Source: Gonatopus flavifemur (lineage: Eukaryota > Arthropoda > Insecta > Hymenoptera > Dryinidae). Taken from it: 64,000 nt of DNA. Numbering within the stretch: the stretch's first letter is position 1; each line of letters starts with the position of its first letter. The translations under genes were made by a program, and so were the position numbers. Below the pieces are notes generated by a model. That model saw nothing but the letters and a program-made list of their open reading frames with translations, was not told the origin of the DNA and searched no databases. Where the stretch lies: NCBI GenBank assembly GCA_018340375.1, contig JAFFJZ010000002.1:43234001-43298000 (forward strand), read 5' to 3'. Positions 1-11,240 of this stretch are shown here, piece after piece.

Positions 1-119
1 CGAATAATATGCAAACACCTCATATGTTTTGGTAAGCCTTTATTCAAATTAATAAATCAAAATAATGAATGAATTCGTATGGTTATGGATATTTTAAGAT
101 TTTAATCAAGACATTTTAA

Positions 120-440
120 TAATACTTTCAAGAAATCTTCAAGAGATATTTGAGAGTTCTTCAGAAAGTCTTCAGGAGGGATTTAAGAATTCTTCAAGAA
201 GGATTTAAGATCTCTTCAAGAGCTCTTAAAGACATCTTCAAAAAATCATTGAGAATTCTTAAACATTTCTTGAAGATGTCTTTTAGATTTCTTGAAGACA
301 ACTAAAAGATATCTATTGGTGTTGCATAAGACATCTTTTCGCTCACGAAAAGAGATCTTTTGGAAAGGTCTTGCAAGAGCTCTTGCAGTTTTCAAAGACA
401 TCTTTTAGATATCTAAAAGAGCTCTTTTTGTCCGTGTGGG
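120..440. repeat. TCTTCAAGA-rich imperfect inverted repeats
   Basis: Short words such as TCTTCAAGA, TCTTAAAGA and AGATATCTAAAAGA recur in both orientations across this stretch, so it can fold on itself at many points. It looks like a decayed palindromic MITE or low-complexity derivative. Clear terminal repeats and a target duplication were not found. The open reading frame over its right edge is an effect of the repeats. Confidence 0.4.
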
Positions 441-885
441 TGCATTCTTTCGAAATTCGAGGTTCAAAGATGTTTCCAACACTTTTACTGTGTGATTCAA
501 TTTGATGGGTTGATAAACAGAAGGTGTTACTTTCGAAATTCTTGTTATACCTTCTCACTTTTTGTGTTTCACAAGTGAAAGGTTTTCGAAACTGCACTGA
601 TATCTTTATGGATACCGTGTAATAATCAGAGGTTAACTTTGATATAGTAGGTGTGAATGTGAATTAGATCAGTTTTTTGTACTTGAATGATGAAAACTAG
701 AACGAATCTCTGCTGAAAACGCCAGGCAGATTTGGACAAAAAATTGTTCAGTTATTCCAACCGATCCGGTTGATTGAAAAACACGACAACCGCTGTTTAT
801 AGTTAATTCAACTAATGCGAAGTTTTTGAGGTATAGTTGTCAGGCTGTGAACTGTTTGTGTTCCAGGAAATCCAGTCAAAATCTG
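441..885. other. No feature seen
   Basis: No gene, terminal inverted repeat or tandem repeat could be supported here. Confidence 0.4.
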
Positions 886-1062
886 ACAAAATTTATGTTC
901 TTGAAGTTTAAACTCACGAAATCTGATGGACCATCGTTATTTTTTATTCTTAATTAACTCCTTGGAACAGAAAACATCGTTCATAGAATGTACTGTAAGA
1001 TTTTTGGTCTCTAACCGCTGAATATTGTGTTGTTCGAGCATTAATTCGTTTCAATAAACGAT
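886..1062 (+). repeat. Dispersed repeat, uninterrupted copy
   Basis: This stretch aligns with 21630-21804 and continues with 22869-22905. Shared landmarks include AACTCACGAAATCTGA, AGAATGTACTGTAAGA and the end ATTAATTCGTTTC. In the second copy the alignment is broken by a hAT-like insertion at 21805-22860, so this copy shows the pre-insertion arrangement. The nature of the repeat itself is unknown. Confidence 0.7.
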
Positions 1063-1965
1063 TCAAACTTCAGCAACATCAAAATTTGTACCTGGTTTCG
1101 TTCGGAATTACTGAACATGGAATATCTTGTCAGAGACTGACCAACTTTTTCTGTAACTTTTTGATTCCTTGGAAGAAAGATCGTTACAAGCCTGAGAACT
1201 ATTTTTTGTTCGGACCTGCCGGGCATTTTCAACAAGAATAAAATGAATATATAAAGTATAAAACACAGAACCAACTGAGAGAAATCGTTTACCCTAAATC
1301 AATTTTCCTGAATATGTCTCAATGATAGAACACAACTATAGAAAATATCAACAAACATGCACACAACATTATACTCCACACACTATAAAAGGTGGTTTCA
1401 TGCATTGTGGATGCAGAATATTTATCTCGACTTTCACAAAATTCCTAACGTCCGATTGGGATGCAAGGACATTCTGACGATATTTGAAATTCATTTGTTG
1501 AGTTCATTAGATAGCGCACGTTTCAAAAGACACGAAACTGTCCGGTAAAACCGAAACTGTAGTGTGCATTACTCAAAGCGTGTGAGGAAATGAATTTCAA
1601 ACATCGTTAAAGTATTATCTCTACATTCATTCCTTCATATTTTCTTTCGCGTTTTGATGAAATTTGAATGTTCAGATCTTTAAAATTCATTGCACTCGAA
1701 CCAGGCTGGCTCTTTTTACATCACAAGAGAAAGTGCGATTCGGAAATAAAATTTTTCTTCTTGTTCTCATGCGAATGGTTTCTGAACAATGCAAAAGTAA
1801 CCGAAGGTTGTATATCCTATTCACGATACTCGAATGTATTCCATTGACAGAGGTACAGAGCCATAAAGAACATGAGGAGATTCTAGGTTTTCGATTCATC
1901 AGTTGACTAAGCAATCAGGTTATTCGATTCAAAAGAACTCGAAAACCTAACATCTCACTTTATCA
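1063..1965. other. No gene or repeat recognised
   Basis: AT-rich intergenic DNA with several short open frames in different phases. None shows a recognisable family, convincing splice sites or a coherent protein, so no gene is called. Confidence 0.4.
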
Positions 1966-2141
1966 TCAAAACCCACATCTCTTGCCTCCTTTCACTTTCT
2001 TTCCTCCTTTCAGAATCTCCTAGTGCTCTCCTCTTGGCGCTTACATTATACGCTCAACTTGTCAGTTCTACTTCAACCACTGTCGTATAGATATATATGT
2101 ATTATCAAGTGCACAAGACGACGCGATACCAAGTGAAGAAG
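1966..2141 (+). promoter_or_regulatory. Candidate promoter and non-coding first exon A
   Basis: A pyrimidine-rich tract (about 1976-2038) runs into TCCTCTTGGCGCT. An initiator-like TCAGTTCTACTTCAAC follows at 2062, and then a consensus donor, GAAG then GTAATT, with the exon ending at 2141. The same order of elements, with clear sequence similarity, is found at 13560-13704. The only gene downstream on this strand in the window is the CRAL-TRIO gene, whose 5' UTR begins after a splice acceptor at 29664. A 5' exon of that gene is therefore possible. This is inferred from sequence alone. Confidence 0.3.
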
Positions 2142-2848
2142 GTAATTGAAAAGTGAAAGAAGAGAAAGAATTCAGTCGTATTCGAGGATTATTTTCATCG
2201 GATTGTGGGTGCAAAATCAAATCCGAACCGATTAGATGAGTTTGAGATTCGAAAGCGGTGTACGTTTGCATCGATTTTAAAACGCAAATCGCGAGATTCG
2301 AAGGTAAAGGTCGGCGTTTGCGACGGAGAAACAATCAAATACTAGAAATCAAATTATATAAATAACCAAGGCCGGTTGGAACGCTGATTTGAATTTTAAA
2401 AGAATTTTCATTCCAGAGAAGGAGTTTGGAAAGATCAGGGGGGGCGTATTGTTTTGAATTTCTTCAAACCTGGTTGCAAAAATCTATAGAATCCAATGGC
2501 ATGGAATTCAATCAGATTTGGCAAGAATCAATAGTTTCGTTTAACCAGGAAATCCTTTTCTACTCATTTTTAAAACGTTTCAATTGTACTCGGAAGAAAT
2601 GTTTGTGTTTATAAACATTGATTTAAGTGGGAATATATCTTTCAAATGTTCATGGTTGTTATCAGAGGCCAATAAACTTCGAGTCTGTCATCTCTCATGA
2701 ATAATAATTGAAACCTTGATAAGCTCATCGCCAAGCAGAATCTATGTTTTTATGGTATTGTCCTCTAGACGCGGGGCTGCTTTCTAGAATTTCATATTAT
2801 TATTGAGACTTCAATGGATACTAATTTATTATGACAGTGCGCAAGTTT
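2142..2848. other. No feature seen
   Basis: Nothing beyond AT-rich sequence was recognised. If the upstream donor is real, this is intron. Confidence 0.35.
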
Positions 2849-3089
2849 CCTAGTAAAAATGAATCATATACGACCTTCACGTAATACGTACGTCTCTCAT
2901 CGGTAATGAGCAATATGATATTTGACGGTATCTCAAAGAAATTGATTTTTCTTTATAAAATTTGTATCAAATTTTAAATGAGATTTTATCAAAATCGATA
3001 AAACCTAGATAAAGTTTCTTATAGAAAAAAATCAAGTTTGTTAAAATCGCTTATCTCTAATATGGATTCTCTGGAAGTATTTTACTAGG
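2849..3089. mobile_element. MITE with CCTAGTAAAA termini, copy 1
   Basis: CCTAGTAAAAATGAATCATA at the left and TTTTACTAGG at the right form terminal inverted repeats. The left end matches the element at 10489-10860 for about 20 bases. Inside are AT-rich inverted repeats built on AAAATCGATAAAA and AAATTGATTTTT. No coding capacity is seen. Confidence 0.6.
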
Positions 3090-3140
3090 ATTTTAAGTAC
3101 CATGTAGGGGCGAGTTGTGTTGGTTGGTTTACCACCTTAT

Positions 3141-3206
3141 CAGGGTGTCTACCAAACCTGGAAAACCTGGAAAAGCTGGAAAAGTCAGGGAATTTTTTGC
3201 ATTCCC
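3141..3206. repeat. Fragment rich in CTGGAAAA repeats
   Basis: A short run of ACCTGGAAAACCTGGAAAA-like units is followed by GTCAGGGAATTTTTTGC. It resembles a dispersed repeat that I believe is common in invertebrate genomes, but I cannot name it. Only a fragment is present. Confidence 0.35.
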
Positions 3207-3299
3207 TATCACACTGCTAGAATTATTTGTGTTAAATTTCATGTACCAGATTTGGAAGTTTTTTTCATATAAATTTGTACATTGGATTTGAACATCCGA

Positions 3300-3488
3300 A
3301 TGTCTATTGTGTTTGTGTGGAAAATCTTAGAGGAAGATAAACTTGAGAAAGCTAAAACCAAAAGAAAAACTCTCAGACGGATTGGAGAACTGAAAAATAA
3401 AATAGTAAAAGTGTTTGAGGAATACTGTTCATCAATGCAAACTATTGAACAAGAAATTACGAACTTAGAGGACTCATTAAAAACTTGA
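3300..3488 (+). CDS. Short coiled-coil-like open frame, doubtful
   Basis: A 62-codon frame from ATG at 3300 to TGA at 3488 encodes a Lys/Glu-rich, mostly helical peptide ending in EQEITNLEDSLKT. The heptad-like spacing suggests a coiled coil. It lies directly downstream of a dispersed repeat fragment, has no recognisable family, and could be the 3' end of a decayed element ORF or chance. No splice partners were identified. Confidence 0.2.
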   Translation: MSIVFVWKILEEDKLEKAKTKRKTLRRIGELKNKIVKVFEEYCSSMQTIEQEITNLEDSLKT

Positions 3489-3650
3489 GTATTGATTAGT
3501 TTAAATCAAGTGTTTGTGAGATCATACTTCTCCATTTTTGTTGTTATTTTATATTCACAAAAAAATTCAAGACTATGTTTCGTACGTGTATAATGTCATT
3601 CAGTATGTTATCTACCAAAATTCATTAATGCGGTGGAATAAAGTCTAAAA

Positions 3651-4256
3651 TTGAATTGGACATTTCTCATTCAATGCTATTGAATATTCAATCCCGTAAA
3701 TATTCCTTTTATTTCCCATAAATTGAACTGAAAAAAAAATTTCATCGAAAATCAATTATATTTTGTTGTTAGGGTAACTGAATATCATAGTCAAGTCAAC
3801 GAATATATGATCAGATTAACGGTATAATCGTTGACTTGACACCATGATGGTTGATTCAACTGCATGTAGTTGAGTCAACAGTGTATGTAGTTGAGGCAAC
3901 AGTCAGATTCAGTTGGATATATCCAATCGTATTCTACTGTTGAATCAACTATATCACCGTTGCCTGCACCCACCTTTTTTTCAGTGTGGGATGATCGAAT
4001 AATCCAATTGAAACCTATTGACCAATAAAATAAACAAACTCAAATCGAATTGGATATTCTGGATAGAAACCCAGTAAGTCTTGAATTTTGTACAATTTTC
4101 CCATTGGTTCCGATAGACCGAAATCACCGAAAATTCTGATAAAAACCGATAATTTAATCCGCTGAAAGGAATTCTGAATTCGAATTGGATATTTCTCATT
4201 CAATCCTATTCAATTTTCAGATCCGTAAATGGTCATATTATTCCCCATGAATTCGG
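3651..4256. repeat. Direct duplication (3651-3735 and 4170-4256)
   Basis: The two stretches share GAATTGGA(C/T)ATTTCTCATTCAAT and then CCGTAAAT followed by TTCCC(C)AT. They appear to be two copies of a piece of the CCGATT-type repeat, separated by about 435 bases that include a separate insertion (3727-3988). Confidence 0.45.
3727..3988. mobile_element. MITE with ACTGAAAAAAA termini
   Basis: The left end reads ACTGAAAAAAAAATTTC. The right end CACCTTTTTTTTCAGTGTGG is its approximate inverted complement. The interior has repeated GTTGAnTCAAC dyads (3790-3900). It lies inside the CCGATT-type repeat. The left terminus is degenerate. Confidence 0.45.
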
Positions 4257-4680
4257 ATAGTGGAATAATCCGATTAAAACCTACAGACCGATCAAATCTG
4301 TACGAACTCTAATCGAATTGGACATTCTTCATAAAAACCGATTAAATTTCCCATTACGTAACATTCACGATCGGTTCCAATAGCTTTAGGTCATGGAAAT
4401 TTCCGATAAAAACCATTTGCCTCATGAAATGGAGAAATTTTCATATTCTCAATCAGATATCTCTCATACAAACCGATTGATCACTGAAAGTCATATTAAT
4501 TCCAATAAAACAAATATTTTTCTATCGGTAAATCCTCGATTCAATCCTATATATACCACGTTCCAATTAATTCCTATTCATCTTGAATCGGTAGTTGAGC
4601 CTCTCCGATTGACCCTATTCATTCCGATTAATTTTGAATCGGTTTTTATCGGTTTCTATTGGACCTTTTAACCAGGGATA
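3989..4680. repeat. CCGATT/AATCGG-rich repeat region
   Basis: Words such as CCGATTAAAACC, CGATAAAAACCGAT and AATCGGTTTTTATCGG recur in both orientations. A related patch lies at 13350-13480. The open frames here simply read through these repeats. No gene is supported. Confidence 0.45.
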
Positions 4681-4881
4681 GGAAACATCGGTTTCTTCTT
4701 CTATTACAATGTTTGTTATAATACTGAGGATTCTTGGATTATTTGAAATTTTTTCGAATTTTGAATTGCATTTTATGTCGAATTAGATTTCATTTGTTTA
4801 TTCATTCCGATGTCAAGGACAAAGTTTTTTTTCCAATACAAGAATTTAAAATTTCAATACAGTAATGATGCATATTTTATC

Positions 4882-5110
4882 CCACTGAGCATTTCTGTTA
4901 GAACCTTGCATTAACATTGCAGCGATATTGATGCGATCTTGAAAGTATTTGTCTTTCAATTTACAAATGCAATATTACAAAAGTAACTTGCAGAAATATC
5001 GTAATTGGATGTTGTAACATTACTGTTGTCATTCTCATAACAGGTATTTTCAAGATCGCATCAACATCGATGCAATGTTAATGCAAGGTTGTAACAGAAA
5101 TGCTCATTGG
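4882..5110. mobile_element. MITE with CCACTGAGCATTTC termini, full copy
   Basis: About 60 bases at each end are inverted repeats: CCACTGAGCATTTCTGTTA on the left, and on the right the complement of CCAATGAGCATTTCTGTTA. Both continue through AACCTTGCATTAACATTG. A 5'-truncated relative lies at 49758-49975 with the same orientation and interior. No coding sequence. Confidence 0.75.
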
Positions 5111-5229
5111 ATTTTGTTCTCTATTCAAAATGAAGCTCAATAGTTTATTGCAAACAATCTTGTTCATTTTGGTTCTTATTACATGCGAATTTCTCATATA
5201 TCAATAGATTAATTCACTTCATTGAACTG

Positions 5230-5274
5230 CATGGATGGTAATATGTGTATCATTGTGATGTATTACCATCCATG
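5230..5274. repeat. Short hairpin
   Basis: CATGGATGGTAATA and TATTACCATCCATG form a 14-base perfect stem around a 17-base loop. It may be a solo MITE remnant. No function is evident. Confidence 0.55.
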
Positions 5275-5374
5275 TATTGTAGGAGAAAGAGTTTAAATGA
5301 TTCAATATGGAAGATCAAACGTTTTCTACCACGAACATGGGTAGAGAAAAACGTCCGTCCGATTGGGTGTCATT

Positions 5375-6602
5375 AGGTGTGCAAGTTGAAACTCGGCTTT
5401 AAGTTGGTTGCATGAAACAAAATATTTGAACGCATCCAATTCGTCCGCCATTTTAGATATATGTAGCGTGGAGATTGCAGTTGTCATATCAGTCATTTTC
5501 AACTAGTAATTTCCGGTGTATCAATTTTATGAGATGGATTTCGATAAGCAACATTTGTTCGCCATTGTATTCTATTCTGTTTTCAAATTAATAAAATTGC
5601 TGCTCAAGCTATGGAATTGATTAATACGACATTGGGTCAACATTCTGTGAACCATTCAACAGTAAAAAAGTGATTTACAAGATTTCGTAATGAAAATTTC
5701 AGTCTTGAGGACTGAATCCACGTCCAGGTGCAATCAAAAAATTTGAGGATGAAGAACTTGAAGTTTTACTAAATGAAAATCCATGTGAAACTCAAGAAGA
5801 GCTTGCAGCACAGTTAGGAGTTACTCGTCAAGCAATTTTACTTCGATTGCACGCATTGGGAAAAATACAGAAGGAAGGAAAATGGGTTCCTCATAAACTG
5901 ACGGCAGAAAATAAAAGACAAAGAGTTGTCATTTGCATGAATTTTGCTTTCTCGGTTCAAGAAGAAGAATTTTCTGCATAAAATCATTACGAGTGATGAA
6001 AAATGGATTTTGTACGACAATCCTAAACGTAGAAAAGCATGGGTTGATCCGGCCCAGCTACCTACATCAGTTGAAAAACCGAATATTCATGCAAAGAAAG
6101 TTTTACTCTGTGTCTGGTGGGATTGGAAAGGAATCATTTACTACGAGCTTCTCGAACTTGGCCAAACTATTACAGCTGAGCGTTACCCGGCCCAGCTGAT
6201 CAAAGTAAGTGATGCTCTGGAGGAAAAAAAACCATTTACGGGGCAAGGAAGGCGAAAAGTGATGCTGCAGCATGATAATGCACGTCCGCATACAGCAAAA
6301 CCAACCTAGGAACTCATCTTCAATTTAGGCTGGGAAGTTGTACCTCATGCGGCATATTTACCAGACTTAGCTCCTTCTGATTATCACTTATTTAGATCAA
6401 TGTCGTCATATTTGAAGGAGCAGCACTTCATGAATATCGAAGATGTCCGGAAATGGCTGGATAACTATTTTGTTTCAAACCCACCAAGTTTCTATCGTGA
6501 AGGCATTTATCTACTACCCGATAAATGGCAAAACACTGTAGATAATAACGGCGAATATTTTAATTGATAATTCTTGACAAAAGCATTTCAATTTGCACAC
6601 CT
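5375..6602 (+). mobile_element. Mariner element 1 (broken)
   Basis: The element is bounded by inverted repeats AGGTGTGCAAGTTGAAA (left) and the complement of AGGTGTGCAAATTGAAA (right), with TA at the left edge and TA close to the right edge. At about 1.23 kb it has mariner size. It carries the damaged transposase described at 5534-6567. The termini differ from those of the mariner at 56458-57755, so the two belong to different lineages. Confidence 0.85.
5534..6567 (+). pseudogene. Mariner transposase pseudogene
   Basis: Mariner transposase is a cut-and-paste enzyme that inserts at TA. The reading passes through a helix-turn-helix region (EELAAQLGVTRQAILLRLHA), the linker KWVPH, the first catalytic Asp in SDEKWILYDN, the second in HDNARPH, and the third in APSDYHLF. 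The last two are 34 residues apart, the D,D34D spacing of the mariner family. It ends NNGEYFN at a TGA (6567). Breaks: frame changes near 5585, 5715 and 5940, a TGA where Trp is expected near 5670, and a TAG at 6307 between the second and third Asp. It cannot make an active enzyme. Confidence 0.9.
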
Positions 6603-7235
6603 GATATTTCTATTCATTTAAGTATGTAGCTGACAGTTTGGTCTCCCGATTTCAATCCCATTGAAGGGAATCAACTACTATCAGTGGCGGGGTGAGAGCG
6701 GGGGGAAAATCCCGCCTCTTATCCTTGTTTTCAGGCGAATTGAAAGAGGATAGAAATGTTCTCACCACGCTACTGACCACTATCGTTAAGAATTACAGCA
6801 CGTTTGATCAGCCGGGTCCCGTGAACCCATGTATACAATATGAGAGGTAAAAATATATTCATACAGTTCTAGGGTTAAGGGGTTCCCAGACAGCACAGAA
6901 AGTTCTTTAAAACGTGCTCTTGGTTTTGCGTGTTTTGGTCCCGCTGAAGCAAGTTTTACAAACGTTTAGAGTACCTTTCCATTTGATATCCTTGAATACG
7001 TTCTAAGCACGTTCTTTTGATCTACGACCAGACGTTCTCATCATGTCTTCTAAACGTACTTTCATGAAAATTAACCTTGAAAAACCACAAAGTCACACGG
7101 GGACATAGATAGAACTAACCGAAACATTTGCATGTCCCTGGGACATACATGCAACGTTTTTAGAACATCCTGAGACGTTATTTGCACGTTCTCTGGGAAA
7201 TCAAGCACGTCTTCTGAACTTTCAGGAAACCTCCC
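6603..7235. repeat. ACGT-rich repeat region with CCCAGACAGCACA end
   Basis: At 6894 the sequence CCCAGACAGCACA matches the terminal motif shared by many elements further right (for example 38572, 40356). The following 300 bases are rich in ACGTTCT and AGAACGT words. A matching right terminus was not found, so the element limits are unknown. Confidence 0.35.
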
Positions 7236-7563
7236 CCCAACCAGAAATTTACCACAGGCGCAGTACTGCAGCAGTACTAGCCAAGACTGGCAGGGTACTG
7301 GTATTTGTCCGGAATGATAACGCTTCTCAGTACTGGGGATCGAGTACTGATGCCATTATTCGCAATCAGTGCAGGGCCAGTACTGGGTTAGTACCTGGCC
7401 GGTATTAAGTTCTCAGTACTGGTTTATCAGTACAGGCATATTACTGTATTTTTATGTATCCAGTACTGATCCCGTACGTGTTGACCAAGTGTTGGAGACC
7501 CAATACTGGCACTGTACTGCACCTGTTGTCAACATTGGTATGTTACGGATTTTTCTGATTGGG
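7236..7563 (+). mobile_element. CAGTACTG-array MITE, copy 1
   Basis: Ends are CCAACCAGAAATTT and, inverted, CCCAATCAGAAAAATCC. The 330-base interior is built around repeated CAGTACTG and near variants. Two further copies lie at 18479-18770 (same strand) and 63619-63946 (opposite strand), colinear through landmarks such as ATTCGCAATCAGTGCAG and TGTATCCAGTACTGAT. No coding function; the open frame across it is accidental. Confidence 0.8.
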
Positions 7564-7599
7564 CCGGTGCTGTATGGGTTATATCTGTTTGAAGCCTAA

Positions 7600-8381
7600 A
7601 AATAAGAGGGTTTTCTGTGAATGTTTTGTGACTCTGCAAATGGAACGATCGATATAAGGTTTCGATGATTTATTATACATATCTTGAGGTGAAAAAAAAT
7701 TCTTATTTCAATACTGAGGACAAAATGGTGGCTCAGTTGTATATACAAAAGAAGCGTATTTTTTGAAGGTGCTCCACGGCCGACATCAGAAGTCTCGTAC
7801 GTCTGCAGCTTGAACAATAAACAAAATTTTTTCTCAATCTACATGAATGTTGCTATAGAAATACGTAGGATTATTGAGAAATATTGATTTTTGCAATTTT
7901 GGCATCAATTTGAAGAAAAACATCGCATTGTCGACGAAAAAATCGACCATAATTTGTTTATAAAAATCGTAATCGTTCATCAATCGTGAAAATCCTATGT
8001 ACTTCGATGGATAATCTATCCGAGAAGCTACAGTTGAATTTCCAACTCAATCAGATAAAAATTACTCGAGTTCTGATGTCAGCCGATTTTGAAAAAGTGG
8101 TTTCGAGACAAACGCGTTTGAAGTTTGAGAATGAGTTGACGATAGGAAATTCTTAAAATAGAGGCTTGCTGAAGTTTTTACCTTTGGTCTGCGATCCCAG
8201 CACCATATAACTGCCGTTCTGAGTTCCAATAACTTTTCTCCAGCTCTTTCTTGGATGATTTAGCAATTTTTTGTAACATTCAAAATCGCTACATGATTGA
8301 GAAAGAATTTGTTATTTCGAACCACCCAGAGTTGCCTCAAAAATTCATATTTTAAGAGTTTTCAAAAGATGTTTCCATCAA
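7600..8381. repeat. Possible decayed relative of the G-rich TTAA family
   Basis: At 8090-8140 the words GTGGTTTCGAGACAAACGCG and TTTGAAGTTTGAG resemble the interior of 62057-62765 (ATGTTTCGAGAAAAACGC then TTTAAAG). No terminal repeats were found. The rest of the stretch has no recognised feature. Confidence 0.3.
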
Positions 8382-9027
8382 CCCGTATGGAAATATTTCG
8401 CTGAAAAATGTCTGCAAAACTATGAAAAATCTCTGAAAAAAAATGAAAAAACTCTGAGAAACTCTGACAAACTCTGAGAATCTCTGAAATTTTGATGAGA
8501 AATCTAATACTTTTGGGACATTCTTTACAGACTTTTTTCAGACTTTTTTCAGAGTTTCTCAGAGTTTTTTCATACTTTTTCAGAGAAATAGTAACGAAAT
8601 CGCACTCTGAAAAAACTCTGACAAAACTCTAATAAATTGTTGACATTTTTCTGATTATTGAAAAATCCTGAAATTCAATAAATACATTCATATGCCGTAT
8701 TCAAATATCATGTGTGAAAAAGTGTTTGAAAATTTTTTAATTTTTTTCTAAAAGTCAGAAAAATGTTAGCAATCCATCAGAGTTTTGTCACAGCTTTTTC
8801 AGAGTGCAATTTCGTTACTATTTCTCTGAAAAAGAATGAAAAAACTCTGAGAAACTCTGAAAAAAGTCTGAAAAAAGTCTGTAAAGAATGTCCCAAAAAT
8901 ATTAGATTTCTCATCAAAATTTCAGAGATTCTCAGAGTTTGTCAGAGTTTCTCAGAATTTTTTCATTTTTTTTCAGAGATTTTTCATAGTTTTACAGACA
9001 TTTTTCAGCGAAATATTTCCATACGGG
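8382..9027. mobile_element. Foldback element with about 260-base arms
   Basis: The left arm starts CCCGTATGGAAATATTTCGC and the right arm ends with its exact complement. The arms (about 8382-8640 and 8770-9027) are nearly identical and consist of short repeats of CTCTGAGAAA and CTGAAAAAA. The central loop is about 130 bases. Transcription from either side would give a long hairpin RNA. No coding sequence and no clear target duplication. Confidence 0.85.
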
Positions 9028-10169
9028 AATAAATGTTGTTTGATATCCTTTTTTAGATGTTTTTACATCATTTGAGCCAATAAAAAAAATGGGAAAACAA
9101 AAAATTTCAAACAGATATAATCCCTTAAAGATATGGATGTTCAATTAACAGAGCCGTAGTTTGAATTTTTTGCGCCCATTTCGGGGCAATTCGGCAGAGG
9201 ATTCTCCAAAAATTACCTGGATATTAAACAAAAAAGAATTTGGATCTTTAACCCTCGGTTCGCACACATGCTGGATGAATCATGCAGCGCACACTGGGTC
9301 CAGCGGACCCAGCCAACTTTGAACTGCCCTTGCATCCATGTGGTGCATAATAAAATTCACAGAAAAATCAGGTAGTCAGTTTGAACCCTTTTTCATAATA
9401 CTGAACGGCGGTTTTAATGATTTATGCATTTAGATGACTGGAAAAATGTGTAGGTGCGAGTATGCCGAAAAATTGACTATTTCTACATAATTATTTGTAG
9501 TTCCTTAAGGGTTGAGTTTTGAAGGCTCATGTTTCGGAAGATTATAGTTCCTTAGGTGTACTTTAAGGTTAAGGAAATCAAAATTGAGTCCCCTCCAAAA
9601 AGTATGTTTATTTTGACATCTGAAGGTGGCAAAATTTCGGATTTTGAAATCATTGTTCGGCCGTGATTTTTTCTCACAAAAGACTTGGAAAAACGACTTT
9701 GATTCATGAAGAAAATTCAGTTAATTGTTCACAGATCACAAATAAACATTGTACTCGATACAAGCGCAATCCTCGCAGAGTTTGGAGCGATAATCCATGC
9801 AGACTGGGCGCAAACATGCAATGCACCGATGGCGTGTTTTCCTATCGGTTTTCGGAGGGCATATTTGGCACCTTTGTTATTTTCTCATCAGCCCAGCTTT
9901 CTCACCCTCGAAGTTCTTTCTCGAGGTTCTTTCAGTATCGCATCGATGGCACGTTTCAATGTAATTCGGAATTTTTTAATTTTTTGCCGTTTTGAGAGCC
10001 AAGGTTTTATAAGATGGAAGATGATTTGTTTCATGCAAACTCTCGCTGAATTTTTTCGGTCGTTTTGAATCATATGTGACCTGGTCTACGAAAAGGGGGC
10101 TTAGGTGTGGAAACAAGTTTTCGAGAAAACAGCTGTTAAAGATAAACAAGTCATTTTATCAGTTTCGCA

Positions 10170-10373
10170 CACTGAGAAAGAATGCAGTGGAGCCAACCGC
10201 ATATGAGTTTGGATACGGCGAATCTCGCCGCGAGGTTGACTCAACTGAATATCGATTGGAGTAAAAATGCCCATTCGGTCATTTCAATCGATATTCAGTG
10301 GGGTCAACCTCGCGGCGAGATTCGCCGTATCCAAACTCATATGCGGTTGGCTCCAATACATTTTTTTTCAGTG
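10170..10373. mobile_element. Palindromic MITE, CACTGA termini
   Basis: Left CACTGAGAAAGAATGCAG and right CATTTTTTTTCAGTG flank two almost perfect 70-base arms (10190-10258 and 10289-10357) that start GGAGCCAACCGCATATGAG. The loop is about 30 bases. It is the innermost layer of a three-level nest. Confidence 0.8.
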
Positions 10374-10488
10374 CTTTAGTTGTTCGCTTCTAATGTTCTA
10401 ATGTTCTAATTGTAAATTTGTGAATTTGTATGTAAAATGACGTGGTTTTGCCTTGAAATAAAATTTTTTAACATTTGACCCTAGTAAA

Positions 10489-10860
10489 AATGAATCATAT
10501 AAGAACATATAAAAATCATATGTGATCCATATAAAATTCATATATGGTCATATAAGGCCATATATAATTCCTACATAATCCATATTGAATTCATGTATGG
10601 CCCATATATGACCCATATATAATTCATATGTAATCCATATATGACCCATGAATGCAAGATTTTTTCACATATGAAAAAAAATTTGTCATATATGGAATAT
10701 TCTTCATAGATGGATTATGTATGCATTATATATGGATTGTATATGGATTATATATGGATTATATATGATCCCACACGTTTTCATATATGGACCATACATG
10801 GATTATATATTTATTATGTATGAATTATGTATGGGTCATATATGTTTACTTTTTACTAGG
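10489..10860. mobile_element. MITE with CCTAGTAAAA termini, copy 2
   Basis: CCTAGTAAAAATGAATCATA on the left and TTTTTACTAGG on the right form the termini. The interior is dominated by variants of CATATATGG/CCATATATG in both orientations. It is related to 2849-3089 by its termini and lies inside 10075-11078. Confidence 0.7.
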
Positions 10861-11240
10861 GGAAATGATGTCTATTATTTTATAATTTAATCTCCAAATT
10901 TTTTTCATTTTCAATCATTTCTGCTCTTCTTTTTGTACATTTTTAGCAAACTTCCCTACCAGTTAGAAACTTCTGGTTTGCGCCATTCGGAAGAGCATAT
11001 TTTACTCCATCCAATTCGCCAAAAAAGTGAAAAATGATTTTTTCACACCTAAGCCCCCTTTTCGTAGGCCAGGTCACATATTATTTTTGGATGTCAGAAG
11101 GATCCTGGCATTTACAATTGCTTGATCAAGCATAGCCCAGAAAATCCCCAATGGCCATTCCTCACTACTTTACCTACCGTAAATCACGAACAAAGTCAAA
11201 TTTTGGGTCCCCTGGACCCTCGGTGCGAACCGAGGGTTAA

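Larger units (their letters stand above)
10075..11078. mobile_element. TA-flanked element nested in the piggyBac-like element
   Basis: Inverted termini of 35 bases with one mismatch start TGTGACCTGG(T/C)CTACG and continue through AAAAGGGGGCTTAGGTG. TA flanks both ends (10073-10074, 11079-11080), suggesting a Tc1/mariner-type TA target duplication. The 1004-base interior lacks a transposase and contains MITEs at 10170-10373 and 10489-10860. Confidence 0.8.
9252..11236. mobile_element. piggyBac-like non-autonomous element
   Basis: The element is flanked by TTAA on both sides (9248-9251 and 11237-11240) and has perfect 14-base inverted termini CCCTCGGTTCGCAC. TTAA duplication and CCC-starting termini are typical of piggyBac. 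Both ends also carry an inner dyad, GGGTCCAGCGGACCC on the left and GGGTCCCCTGGACC on the right. No transposase is readable. Half of the 1985-base interior is a second element (10075-11078) that itself holds two MITEs. Confidence 0.8.

Noticed and set aside
5944..6309. 121-codon open frame as a stand-alone gene
   Set aside because: It is the middle of the broken mariner transposase, ended by the TAG at 6307. It is covered under the pseudogene.
9663..10068. Two overlapping open frames of 110 and 120 codons
   Set aside because: They lie in the interior of the piggyBac-like element, overlap in different phases, and show no transposase motifs.
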